Below, piece by piece: positions 36,161-46,276 of a stretch of DNA of 64,000 nucleotides (positions within the stretch are counted from its first letter, which is position 1; each line of letters starts with the position of its first letter). Source of the DNA: Glandiceps talaboti (taxonomy: Eukaryota > Hemichordata > Enteropneusta > Spengelidae). The translations under genes were made by a program, and so were the position numbers. Location: contig NC_135561.1 of the NCBI RefSeq assembly GCF_964340395.1, forward strand, positions 9,773,732 through 9,837,731, read 5' to 3'. The notes below the pieces were generated by a model that made no database searches, was not told the origin of the DNA, and was given only the letters and a program-made list of their open reading frames with translations.

Positions 36161-38326
36161 TTATCTATCATCCTGCTCATTTACAATCAGTTTGAAACCT
36201 TGCAAATTCTGGAGTTTCTGCAATTTTTCTTTGTTACTTTTCACTTCATCTAAAGCATCTGTGAGTTTTGTCTCCACATTGCTAAGCTTTCCAACAAGTT
36301 CATTATTCATTTTATTTTTGTCATCCTTTACTTCTTCTAGTGCATGGTACTTCTCTTCGAGATTCTCTTTATCATCTCTCAGCATCTCCAGAGTCTCGGC
36401 CAGTGTCGTCATTTCTTTCTCATACATGTCCACCGTAGTTTGTAGTTGATCTCCCCTTTCCTCCAATTCAAGGACCTTGTTTTTCAGTGTTACTGCCTCT
36501 GTCTGTAACTGCATATTATCATTCTGAATTTTTTTGGCATCTTCAACTTGTTTATTCATTTCATTCAGCGATTTTTCTTTGTTACTTTTTACTTCATCTA
36601 AAGCTTCTACAAGTTTTGTCTCCACATTGGTAAGCTTTCCAACAAGTTCATTATTCATTTGACTTTTTTCTTCCTTTACTTCTTCTAGTTGATGGCACTT
36701 CTCTTCTAGATTTTCTTTATCATCTCTCAGCATCTCCAGAGTCTCGGCCAGTGTTGTCATTTCTTTCTCATACATGTCCACCGTAGTTTGTAGTTGATCT
36801 CCCCTTTCCTCCAATTCAAGGACCTTGTTTTGCAGTGTTACTGCCTCTATCTGTAACTGCATATTAGCATTCTCAATCTTTTTGGCATCTTCAACTTGTT
36901 TATTCATTTCATTCAGCGATTTTTCTTTGTTACTTTTCACTTCATCTAAAGCTTCTACGAGTTTTGTCTCCAAATTGCTAAGCTTTCCAACAAGTTCATT
37001 ATTCAATTGATGTTTTTCTTCTTTTCCTTCTTCTAGTGCATGGCACTTATCTTCTAGATTCTCTTTTTCATCTCTCAGTATCTCCAGAGTCTCGGCCAGT
37101 GTCGTCATTTCTTTCTCATACTCATCCACAATAGTTTGTAGTTCATCTCCTCTTTCCTCCAATTCAAGGCCCTTGTTTTTCAGTGTTACCGCCTCTGTAT
37201 GTAACTGCATATTAGCATTCTGAATCTTTTTGGCATCTTCAACTTGTTTATTCATTTCATTCAGCATTTGTTTAGCTTGAAATACTTGCATCGCAAGGTG
37301 AGAACTTTGTTTCTTTGCTTCATCAATTTTGGTATCCTTTGCCTTTGACTCGATCTGTGCAGCCTGGACAAGTTTCTTATATTGAGCATTATCTGATATT
37401 AAGCGTTCCAGTTGTGCAGTTGTGCTTTGCTTTTCTTGCTCCAATACCTCAATTTTCGTGCCTCTGATATCCATCTCTCTTTCACACTGATTCAACTTGT
37501 CTTTTTCATCCTTCAAGATATACAGGACTCTATCAACATCATCACTCAAGAAGTTTTCTTCCAGGATAATGAAACTATCATCACATAATCCACTATCATT
37601 CAGATCTTGAGCCTGGCGTAGTTTCTTGATAGTATCCTTTATTTCGTTGCCACGATCTTGACATTTCTCTTCAAGTATTTCCAATAAATCATTCACTCGC
37701 ATCAATTCCTGTTGCAAATCATTCACTTCTTTTATTCTTTCCATTTCTCTTTCGCGTACTAAAAAATTGTGATTTCCAAGTTTTTTCTTCTCTTGCTGAA
37801 TAAGTTTGTTTTCAATACTTAGTTGCTCACACATCTTATTCATTTCTAATAGACTTTTTTCTAGGATTACAACTCTTTGTTCACTTTCCTGACAACGTTG
37901 ATGCCAAGCTGCAGTACTTCTCTCTAACCGATGTAAGTCTTCATTACTGCGATCAGGCTTCAATTGTCGTGTCATCGACCAATTCTCTCGTTCTAAGACA
38001 ACCAACCTTCTCTCCACTGCTCCCTTTTCCTTCTGAGTTTGGGAGATAGTCTCTTGGAGTCTTCGCAACCGTGCTTTCATTTCTGTATTGTCATGGCGCA
38101 ACGAAGCGATTTGATCAGTTCTTTCATCTCGACACTTCAAAATGGCAACATACATAAATATGTTAATAAGACAGATACAGAGGACAACACTCCAACTGTA
38201 GACTGTATTGTGCAGTAATACTTCACTCACCATTAATCCAATCAGAACCAGCAAGGAGACAAAACCAATGAACAAGACATCAAAGGAAAATAATACTTTC
38301 CTGGTGAATAAGTCTGTGAACTTCAT
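36161..38326 (-). CDS. Membrane-anchored coiled-coil protein with three 116-aa repeats
   Basis: An uninterrupted ATG-to-stop frame of 721 codons. Residues about 12-36 and 43-64 are two hydrophobic segments separated by a short polar turn, probably a hairpin membrane anchor or two TM helices. From about residue 65 to the end the protein is almost wholly heptad-rich, charged coiled coil. Residues 355-470, 471-586 and 587-702 are three near-identical 116-aa repeats, each starting LNEMNKQVEDAKKI; they correspond to three 348-bp DNA repeats. I do not recognise an orthologous family. The layout resembles membrane-tethering or spacer proteins (golgin-like), which is inference. The coding region has no intron, but a good acceptor (ttcatcactag|GTTG) at 38391/38392 suggests a spliced 5' UTR. 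High repeat identity suggests recent expansion or gene conversion. Confidence 0.8.
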   Translation of the reverse strand: MKFTDLFTRKVLFSFDVLFIGFVSLLVLIGLMVSEVLLHNTVYSWSVVLCICLINIFMYVAILKCRDERTDQIASLRHDNTEMKARLRRLQETISQTQKEKGAVERRLVVLERENWSMTRQLKPDRSNEDLHRLERSTAAWHQRCQESEQRVVILEKSLLEMNKMCEQLSIENKLIQQEKKKLGNHNFLVREREMERIKEVNDLQQELMRVNDLLEILEEKCQDRGNEIKDTIKKLRQAQDLNDSGLCDDSFIILEENFLSDDVDRVLYILKDEKDKLNQCEREMDIRGTKIEVLEQEKQSTTAQLERLISDNAQYKKLVQAAQIESKAKDTKIDEAKKQSSHLAMQVFQAKQMLNEMNKQVEDAKKIQNANMQLHTEAVTLKNKGLELEERGDELQTIVDEYEKEMTTLAETLEILRDEKENLEDKCHALEEGKEEKHQLNNELVGKLSNLETKLVEALDEVKSNKEKSLNEMNKQVEDAKKIENANMQLQIEAVTLQNKVLELEERGDQLQTTVDMYEKEMTTLAETLEMLRDDKENLEEKCHQLEEVKEEKSQMNNELVGKLTNVETKLVEALDEVKSNKEKSLNEMNKQVEDAKKIQNDNMQLQTEAVTLKNKVLELEERGDQLQTTVDMYEKEMTTLAETLEMLRDDKENLEEKYHALEEVKDDKNKMNNELVGKLSNVETKLTDALDEVKSNKEKLQKLQNLQGFKLIVNEQDDR

Positions 38327-38439
38327 TGCTCGGCCTTCTTCACTGACACTACAGTATCTTGTTCGTTAACAGTTTTCTATGAACTTTCAACCTAGTGATG
38401 AAAAAAATAGAAACTATTTTAAACAAAAGTATAATCTTT

Positions 38440-38451
38440 GATGTATGTATG

Positions 38452-38485
<34 letters not shown>

Positions 38486-38544
38486 TGTATGTATATGTAT
38501 GTATGTATGTACAATGTATATACATATGCGTGTATGTATGTGTT

Positions 38545-38576
<32 letters not shown>

Positions 38577-39157
38577 TGTATGTATGTATGTATGTATGTA
38601 CGTACGTACGCATGTGGATGTATGTATGTATGTATGTATGTATGCATGCATGTTTTTATTTATTTATTTATTTATTTGATTATTTATCTATGTATGTGTG
38701 TGTATGTATGTATGTATGTATGTATGGATGGATGGATGGATGTATGTATGTATGTATGTATGTATGTACAATGTATATACATATGTGTGTATATATGTAT
38801 GTGTGTGTATGTATGTATGTATGTATGTATGTATGTATGTATGTATGTATGTATGCATGTATGTATGTACAATGTATATACATATGCGTGGATGTATGTA
38901 CTATGTGTTTGTATGTATGTATGTATGTATGTATGTATGTATGTATGTATGTTTATGTTTTTATTTATTTATTTATTTATTTATTTGATTATTTATTTAT
39001 GTATGTATGTATGTATGTATGTATGTATGTACAATGTATATACATATGCATGTATATATGTATGTGTGTATGTATGTATGTATGTATGTATGTATATGTA
39101 TGTATGTATGTATGTATGTACAATGTATATACATATGCGTGTATGTATGTATGTGTT

Positions 39158-39189
<32 letters not shown>

Positions 39190-39392
39190 TGTATGTATGT
39201 ATATACATATGTGTGTATATATGTATGTGTGTATGTATGTATGTATGTATGTATGTATGTATGTATGTATGTATGTATGTACAATGTATATACATATGCA
39301 TGTATGTATGTATGTATGTATGTATGTGTTTGTATGTATGTATGTATGTATGTATGTATGTATGTATGTATGTATGTGTATGCATATATGTA
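38440..39392. repeat. Large (ATGT)n array with higher-order structure
   Basis: About 950 bp of ATGT repeats is broken at intervals by the palindrome-like block acaatgtatatacatatg and by two (TTTA)n blocks (about 38653-38690 and 38957-39000, some 305 bp apart), so larger units have been duplicated. The long open frames on both strands translate as Met-Tyr-Val-Cys or His-Thr-Tyr-Ile periodic peptides and are not genes. Confidence 0.95.
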
Positions 39393-39548
39393 AATGACAA
39401 ATGGAAGAACAGCAATAAGAAATGCACAGAAAACAATCTTTTATAGTGTTCCTGGAATTAGGAAGGTAGAAGGAACATCCACCACTATGCTGGCATCTAA
39501 ATACATACAATTTTATGCATGATGTAATCTGTAAATACTAGTGAATAG

Positions 39549-39590
39549 GTATGTATGTATGTATTTATGTATGTATGTATGTATGTATGT
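39549..39590. repeat. Short (ATGT)n satellite array
   Basis: About ten ATGT-type units just outside the large array. Confidence 0.85.
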
Positions 39591-40077
39591 TGTTTACAGA
39601 TTATAGTTATCAGATATGAACAAGACTTTAGTGTTTTCCAAGAGTGTATGGTTGATTATGTTTTGGTTATATTTGCTACGAAATAATTGAAATTGAATTA
39701 TCATGGGATTGATTCTTCTGGTCTTTCCCAACTGTACTCTTTTCCAATACAAACACCAGTGACAGGTATTTTTTGAATAGTTTAAAATACTTAGTAATGT
39801 CACTATTTTGCATTATGACATCCTTGAATAACATATTAGCTAATAACCCACATTATAGCGCTTAGCTAATGTACTTTTAGCTATAAGATGATATTTATCA
39901 TAAACCAAGTTATTTTGGTAATCCAACAATCACACGCCTTTATGAAATGTGGTACTACTGAATTTTGAAGTAACAATGCTATGATAATAATTACGACCAT
40001 GATCATTTTTCAATGGACGGATGCTAGCTATTACTATTAGCTAATAGTTGTCAGAGTGCATCATTCCTGCCTCTACT

Positions 40078-40335
40078 ACAGCCACCAAGAAGGCTCATGA
40101 TATCAAAAACGAAAATGAATTTGAAATGAAAATCGATATGCAAATTGATGCAAGTGAAAATCGATATGCAAATTTATGCAAGTGAAAATGAAAATGAATT
40201 GAACTTGGAAATTGATTGCAAATGCAATTGATATCCAACACACTTTTTTCTTTCTTTTTAAAAAAAAAAAATTGATGTGAAATACACTTTTTTTCAAATT
40301 TGATTTGTGATATATTGTGAGCCTTCTTGGCTGCC
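40078..40335. repeat. Small fold-back repeat with internal tandem units
   Basis: 'ccaccaagaaggctcatgat' near 40082 pairs with the near-complement 'gtgagccttcttggctgcc' near 40317. Inside, a ~28-bp unit 'gaaaatcgatatgcaaat' occurs twice (about 40127-40183). Confidence 0.6.
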
Positions 40336-40655
40336 GTACTCCACTGTTACATCTTATTATATTGGAGTGGCATAACACTTCCTTGAATATGCATGCTTTA
40401 TACTAGTACCACAGCACAGAAGTAATTCCTTTGTATATGGGGAGATTGGTGGCAATGGGATTATCGAGGACTTCATAATCCTTCTCCCCTCCATGCATGT
40501 ATTGACAACAAGTTTGGGTACTGTATTTTTAAAGTAAACGACTTAAAAATAAACTACTAAACTTCACGTTGAGGACAAAACCCGAGCTACGGCCGCACTG
40601 CAAAAAAATGTCCCCTCAAAATAACACAAAATAACTATGGATGATGCCTACGTAC

Positions 40656-40870
40656 CTCTATTAAACCCCCAGATGTTACTAGTTTGCCGATCACGATGAA
40701 ACAACAAGACATACTACGTGTGTTTGCACTCGTCTGGTATTGGTTCAGGAGGTCACGTCGAGGTCGCGTCGTCTGACTATATATTGTGACTAGACTAGGC
40801 TAGCTCGCTACAGGCTAGACAGCGGAAGTGTATAAAGTGGCGTCGGTCATTATGCAAATTACCTACGATA
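40656..40870 (-). promoter_or_regulatory. Promoter-like patch, possible start of the coiled-coil transcript
   Basis: A locally CpG-rich island in AT-rich DNA. On the minus strand a TATATA element lies near 40776-40783, followed by a CpG-dense stretch and a GTACGT donor at 40655. Together with the acceptor near 38391 this would make a short non-coding first exon. A plus-strand promoter here is equally possible. Confidence 0.35.
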
Positions 40871-42524
40871 GACATTAAACTGCAGCCGCGCCTCAATAAC
40901 GTGAGGGCAACCCCGAAAGGAAAGGAAATTTTCGGTTGGAAAATTACCTGAAATAGCCTTTCTATACTTCGATATCAATTCGAGGTTGTTCAGCTCCAAA
41001 ATACTACACCCAGTAGGTTGAAAATAGCTTCTCCCTTAACGTTCAAACAAAACGAAAGCTCTGGGTTTAAACATATTAATACATAACAAACTAGTATATT
41101 TTGTATAATTCTGTACAAATATCTCTTTTTGAGTCATTACCAAACGTTTTTGGACATATTCATATAGTTTGCGTATTTTTCAAATATGTACCACTGCGTT
41201 GATATGACGAGTTAGTATTTCAATCTTAATGAAAGCCTGTGCCCGGCATAAGTTACGTCCGTACGAATTAATTCTGTCCTCTGTTTACATCGACGTGGTC
41301 AATTACGCAGTAAAACATCGTCATTAATGTTTTCACTGTGTTTCAAGTCAAATAATAACTGTTATATAAGTTTAACAGTTTCAGTGACTTGTCAAGGTCA
41401 TCTAACGCTTAACATTTCGCTAAATATATCATCACACTTATTTGAGCCCTGTAAACATTTTTTGTACCTTCCTTTATACATGTTTGTATCATACGATCAA
41501 AAAATGCTTGATTGAGTGATTGTGTAATTCATAAATGAACAAGAAATGCAAAATAATACTTACACGCTGTTTGGCAAAATATGGCTTCAAACTTCAAACC
41601 AATGTAGAAAGGGAATGGTGACGTGCACGCTAATGTGGAAAATTAGGGGATTTCCCCTAAGAAATGAACAAAATTTCCCGCTGATGGCATCATTTTACAA
41701 ACAGCTAGCACAGCCAAGGAGAAACACAAGAGATGTATGGTAGATTTCGTTGCGGGTATTATATGTGACATGTGAATAGTGGGTTCACGTAAGGTCACAA
41801 TCTTCGACCTCTCTGAGTTTGAATTTTAATGGGCACAAGCTGAGTGTATATGTATTTGGGATGTAATATTTTCTGCATATTTAAAAGTTACTGACAGTAT
41901 TCTATTACCCATCACTTGCAATTTATTGAACTCAAACCTGGTATTAGGAAATAACTTACAAAGGTATCCAGTGACGTAATTTGCTATACATATAGTATTT
42001 TGATATTAAAATATACTTTCAAATACTCGGGAGCTGTTCTATGGAACAGTCTACTAACACATATAAGCAGTGCAAAACAATTCATACTTAAAGTTTTAGG
42101 AATACATATATCATCTTATGACAGAGAGGATGACTTCCAGTACGGTGTATAACTGGATGGCCGTTTAAATTTTTGTCTATTGTTGTTGTTATTCATTTTC
42201 TTGTCTTGTTAAACTTTGCTTCCGCATTGTTTGTACTTTCTTTTGTGTGGTATGTAATGTTTTGGTGAGTGGTAACAGGGCCCAGATGTAAATCAGCTTT
42301 TGTTGTTTCCTGGCTATCCTGGTTTGAAATAAATTGCACTACTACTACATCATTATGTACATTTGTACACAATGCATTTAAACAAACAGAGACGCTTACA
42401 AGTGAAATAATGTAACACTAGTATTTATTCGAACCATTGATAAGTGACTTTGACTTTGAGTTTGTTGTAAATCTCTTACGTTGTATATGGGCCGGAGGCC
42501 TTAAAGCCATGAACGTATTACTAT

Positions 42525-42574
<50 letters not shown>

Positions 42575-43640
42575 AACCTAGTTATATACAATTTTTAATG
42601 ACAATCCGGTATCATTTACATAACATAAAAGAGTGTTTAACCCTGGACTGACCAATACATGTTGGGACATGTATTCTTGATCTATCAAACACTCGATATG
42701 ATTTCCACTGTAATGCCTAATAAAAAAAAGATGTCTGGTTCGGATTACACTAAATTTTAGAATAGTGGTAGGTAGATTTATTATTTTATTTTAATATATT
42801 TGTTTTCATGTGTGAGTGTCTAGTTCAGGTTTTCCATTGTTTTTTTTTTCAAATGGTCTCTGTGTTATTTATTTCTTCCTATCAGATGTATAGCCACTAC
42901 AGATTGGAGGAACAATTTTATATTGCCTCTTTAAGTTGATGTCAGTTTCAGCATCCACTATAACTCGTGAGACTTTTTTGCGATTTTATTATTTTTTTCT
43001 CGAATACGTAAAAAAAGGGTTAGGGTCGGCAGTGAAATACTAGGTGGGGTCGGGTTTACAAACGGAACCAAACAATTATTATTTTTAGGCCGAATCAGAT
43101 ATGTTTCAAAAATATAACGATCAACACCTACTATTTACAGATACTGATATTTCATGAAACAAAAACAAAAAAGTTGATAGTAAATTAATGGCAATTTGTA
43201 TTATCCTGTATTATGAAGCATTGGCCATCACTTGATTTAGTATGCAACCCGGAAATAAGATGTTTAAACTTTTTCTGTCTATGATCTGTTCAAGAAAACT
43301 CCGACTCACTCTCATATCAGGGGAACAATTAGTGGTTACCATACAAACCTTTTAAATAGAAGTCAATACTTAGAATAGATCAATTTAGAATCCACTACTG
43401 TGTTAACTCCAAAGAAAAATGAAATATTGTCTCAAAAGCTTGATTATTTTAATCAGATGATATTCTATCGCCTCTGAATGGCGTCTGCAATCGAAAGTAG
43501 TCACAATTTTTGCCAGTGGTGGCGCTATGACTCTTGACCTGGGAACATTTGAATCGCGTAAAGTGATTAATCTGACGTCATTTCTAGAAACGAGGTTATA
43601 TAAACAAAACACGCAGTCACCATCATGTACTTCATGTAAA
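40870..43640. other. Non-coding spacer
   Basis: No gene recognised. It contains a (TAC)n array and poly-T tracts. The promoter-like stretch near 43.57-43.62 kb (a TGACGTCA site and a TATATAA, next to dispersed repeat copy 2) has no gene attached that I can see. Confidence 0.45.
42518..42574. repeat. (TAC)n microsatellite
   Basis: About 18 TAC/ACT units. Confidence 0.95.
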
Positions 43641-43649
43641 CAATGTTAC

Positions 43650-44103
43650 AGGTCGGCCATGACATCTGAAATATTTGTAGGACGCTTACCGTTGAGGGCG
43701 CTAAACCTATAAGTCTGTCAGTCTGGGCAAAAGGCCAGGGGCAATGGCATCCCTTTGATTATCATGATACGAACTTTTAATAAAGCATGGCTGGTTGTAC
43801 AATTTAAAAATTGTTGTAAGGTCAAGCCCCACCCACCCACGCACACACAAATATGTTCTTTTGTTGTGTTTCAATGTCTTTTGTGACTGAAACCCCACCC
43901 TCACCCCCAAACTTCACTCACCCCAATGTGACAATTACAGTGGTTCATATTGAACAGGTTCAAACTCATTTTCAAAGATAGCTTAGAAAACAAGTTCTAC
44001 TCTTCGTGTACTTTGTATTTTGGACACTATATTCTATGAACCCTAAATGTTATGGACACTACAAATCACCACATCTCACTGGTGTCTGCAGTTGGGCACA
44101 CAT
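43650..44103. repeat. Dispersed ~480-bp repeat, copy 2
   Basis: Same repeat and same orientation as 31914-32399, with the blocks gacgcttaccgttgagggcg, ggctggttgtacaattta and ttggacactatattctatga. It lacks the CCA insert. Its flanks differ from copy 1, which sets the repeat boundaries. Confidence 0.8.
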
Positions 44104-45660
44104 ATTAGATTTAAGAATTAATAAGTCTATAATTAATAATTCAACAGAGTTATGGGCACCTTAAAGTTCTCTAACATATCAACAAGAGACTTTACTATAT
44201 CTGCAATTTTACGCTCCAGTAAAAGTAATCTTCATAGTTTAGGAAATATATGTTAACCAGTAACGCTCAGTTATAAAGTGATAACTTAGCTGTTATCTCT
44301 AGTATTTTTACCCTTTTTTCGCAATTTATTGATTCCCGAACAGGGATTTGGGCACTGATGTGTCATATTTGATGGACTTTAAGGTATTGATTTCAAGAAG
44401 GAAATTCAGTTTACTACAATACATATTTGCATAAATGTATATTTCAATTTTACATAGTTTAATGAAATATGCATGTATTAATTACTGTTTGATGAGTTTA
44501 AACAGAGCGGAAAGGATCTTAGGAGTGGCCCATGTCCAAGCGTTTGCCATTACCCCGATACCATACATATTCAAACACCGATCTCTCAACTTCAACCAAA
44601 CCTGGCACACATGTCAAACACTATAGAGTAAATGTGCACACCACATAATCTGGCGAATATATATTTAATAAAGAAGTTGGTTTAATAAACAACAGCATAC
44701 AAATTGCCATTTTCGCGACAGTTAGCATGACATCATAACCGAAACTAACATATAAAAGGCGGTCAAAAATGGGCCTGGTGCCATTTTTGATGTTTCACTT
44801 GGAGCAATATTAATTTTTTAATATATGATTTTTGATCTCCTAAAATGCCAAACTATATTAGCCCTTTGTATGACTAACTTATGCCTTGTACTGGTATCAT
44901 TGTTCACAGATTGATTACATTAAGAGACATGACACCACATACCTGCCAATTGGCTGATAATTAAAGCAAATGTAACAGTATACTCTTGATACATGATATG
45001 GACATATAAAGGATTGTGAGAACAGTGAAAACGCCTTAGTTGACTGTTACCAGTTGTAAATGAATGCTTTTACGTTCAGATTTACATATCAAAATCTTTT
45101 TATGAAAATACATTGAGAAAAATACCACATATATATATATATATATATAATGCTTACTAGTATATTAAAACAGGCACTATGGTCTTGAAAATGAATGTTT
45201 TCAGCAATATTCCTCAGTATCTACTGGCTGTTACTACGCAACATATTCATGTAAAAGTTTAGCTCTTAGTGTTGTTGATTTCAATTCCTACCTCGGTCAC
45301 CCCTAACTGAGAATTTATTTGACCTCAAAAGAAGCTGAGAATGATTTTTTATGCCATCTCGAAGGAAGACGAATGGCTTATTCTAACTGATACTTGTCTT
45401 AAGTGTGTAAGGTACTTCTTATTTTCCATTTGATTAAGAAATTATCTCCTGATTTTCATGTCAATACACATTGCATAGCAAATTTGTACTTATATTTCAT
45501 GTTCTCTAAGCCATGTTTCTGATGTAAATGAGTATTCATTAATGGCTTGAATTTTTTGTACATTAAATAATTACTTTATATTCTTACAATACATAAAATT
45601 TATGTATATACATTGTATGTATCAAACTAAATGGTTTCAACAACCGTCATTTACTACATA
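44103..45660. other. Spacer downstream of the SLCO gene
   Basis: AT-rich, with an (AT)n run at 45130-45149. Minus-strand poly(A) signals for the transporter should lie here; several tttatt strings occur and none stands out. No gene recognised. Confidence 0.4.
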
Positions 45661-45661
45661 T

Positions 45662-46133
45662 TTAAGCGTTTGGCTGCACTACTTTGTCAAATTCAGTCTG
45701 AGGGGTTTGCCGGTATCCTGGAACAGGACTTTCAGTCGTCTCAAATTTGCCGTTCGCTGAATTGTCTTGTTCTTTTTTACGTTTCCTCTTCAGCCAGACA
45801 GCTAGAATTATGAAAGTGATAGCTATCGCTAGGTACAAACAGAAGGTTAGACCTATAAATTTGTAACGGTACAGTCTAAGGTCGTACATCCAGCACTGAC
45901 CCTCGCCACCACCACAGGATAACTCATTCCATAGGATGCACACTGAGTCGATTACAGTGCCGTAAATAATGGGGGCTGGAATGTCGCCTGTAAAATTAAT
46001 ATCAAATGTCAAATTACTTTGTTTCATTGAAATTTGTACGATAAACAGCAAAACTGATACATGGCCATCCCGCTCCTCACAACCACAACCCCAGCCACTA
46101 CCAACAACACCATCACCATAACCACACCATCAC

Positions 46134-46183
<50 letters not shown>

Positions 46184-46203
46184 CTTCTACCACCATCATA
46201 CAT

Positions 46204-46276
<73 letters not shown>

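Larger units (their letters stand above)
38391..40656 (-). other. Putative 5' UTR intron of the coiled-coil gene
   Basis: On the minus strand a donor TAGAG|GTACGT at 40655/40656 and an acceptor at 38391/38392 would remove a 2.26-kb intron between a leader exon near 40.7 kb and the coding exon. The intron contains the ATGT array and a small fold-back. This is inferred from splice motifs only. Confidence 0.3.

Noticed and set aside
36825-37010. Plus-strand frames across the coiled-coil gene
   Set aside because: Antisense shadows of the 721-codon minus-strand gene.
38438-39446. Open frames of 319 and 333 codons (Met-Tyr-Val-Cys repeats) and their minus-strand partners
   Set aside because: They are translations of the ATGT microsatellite, open in all frames because the repeat lacks stops. 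No protein family and no splice context.
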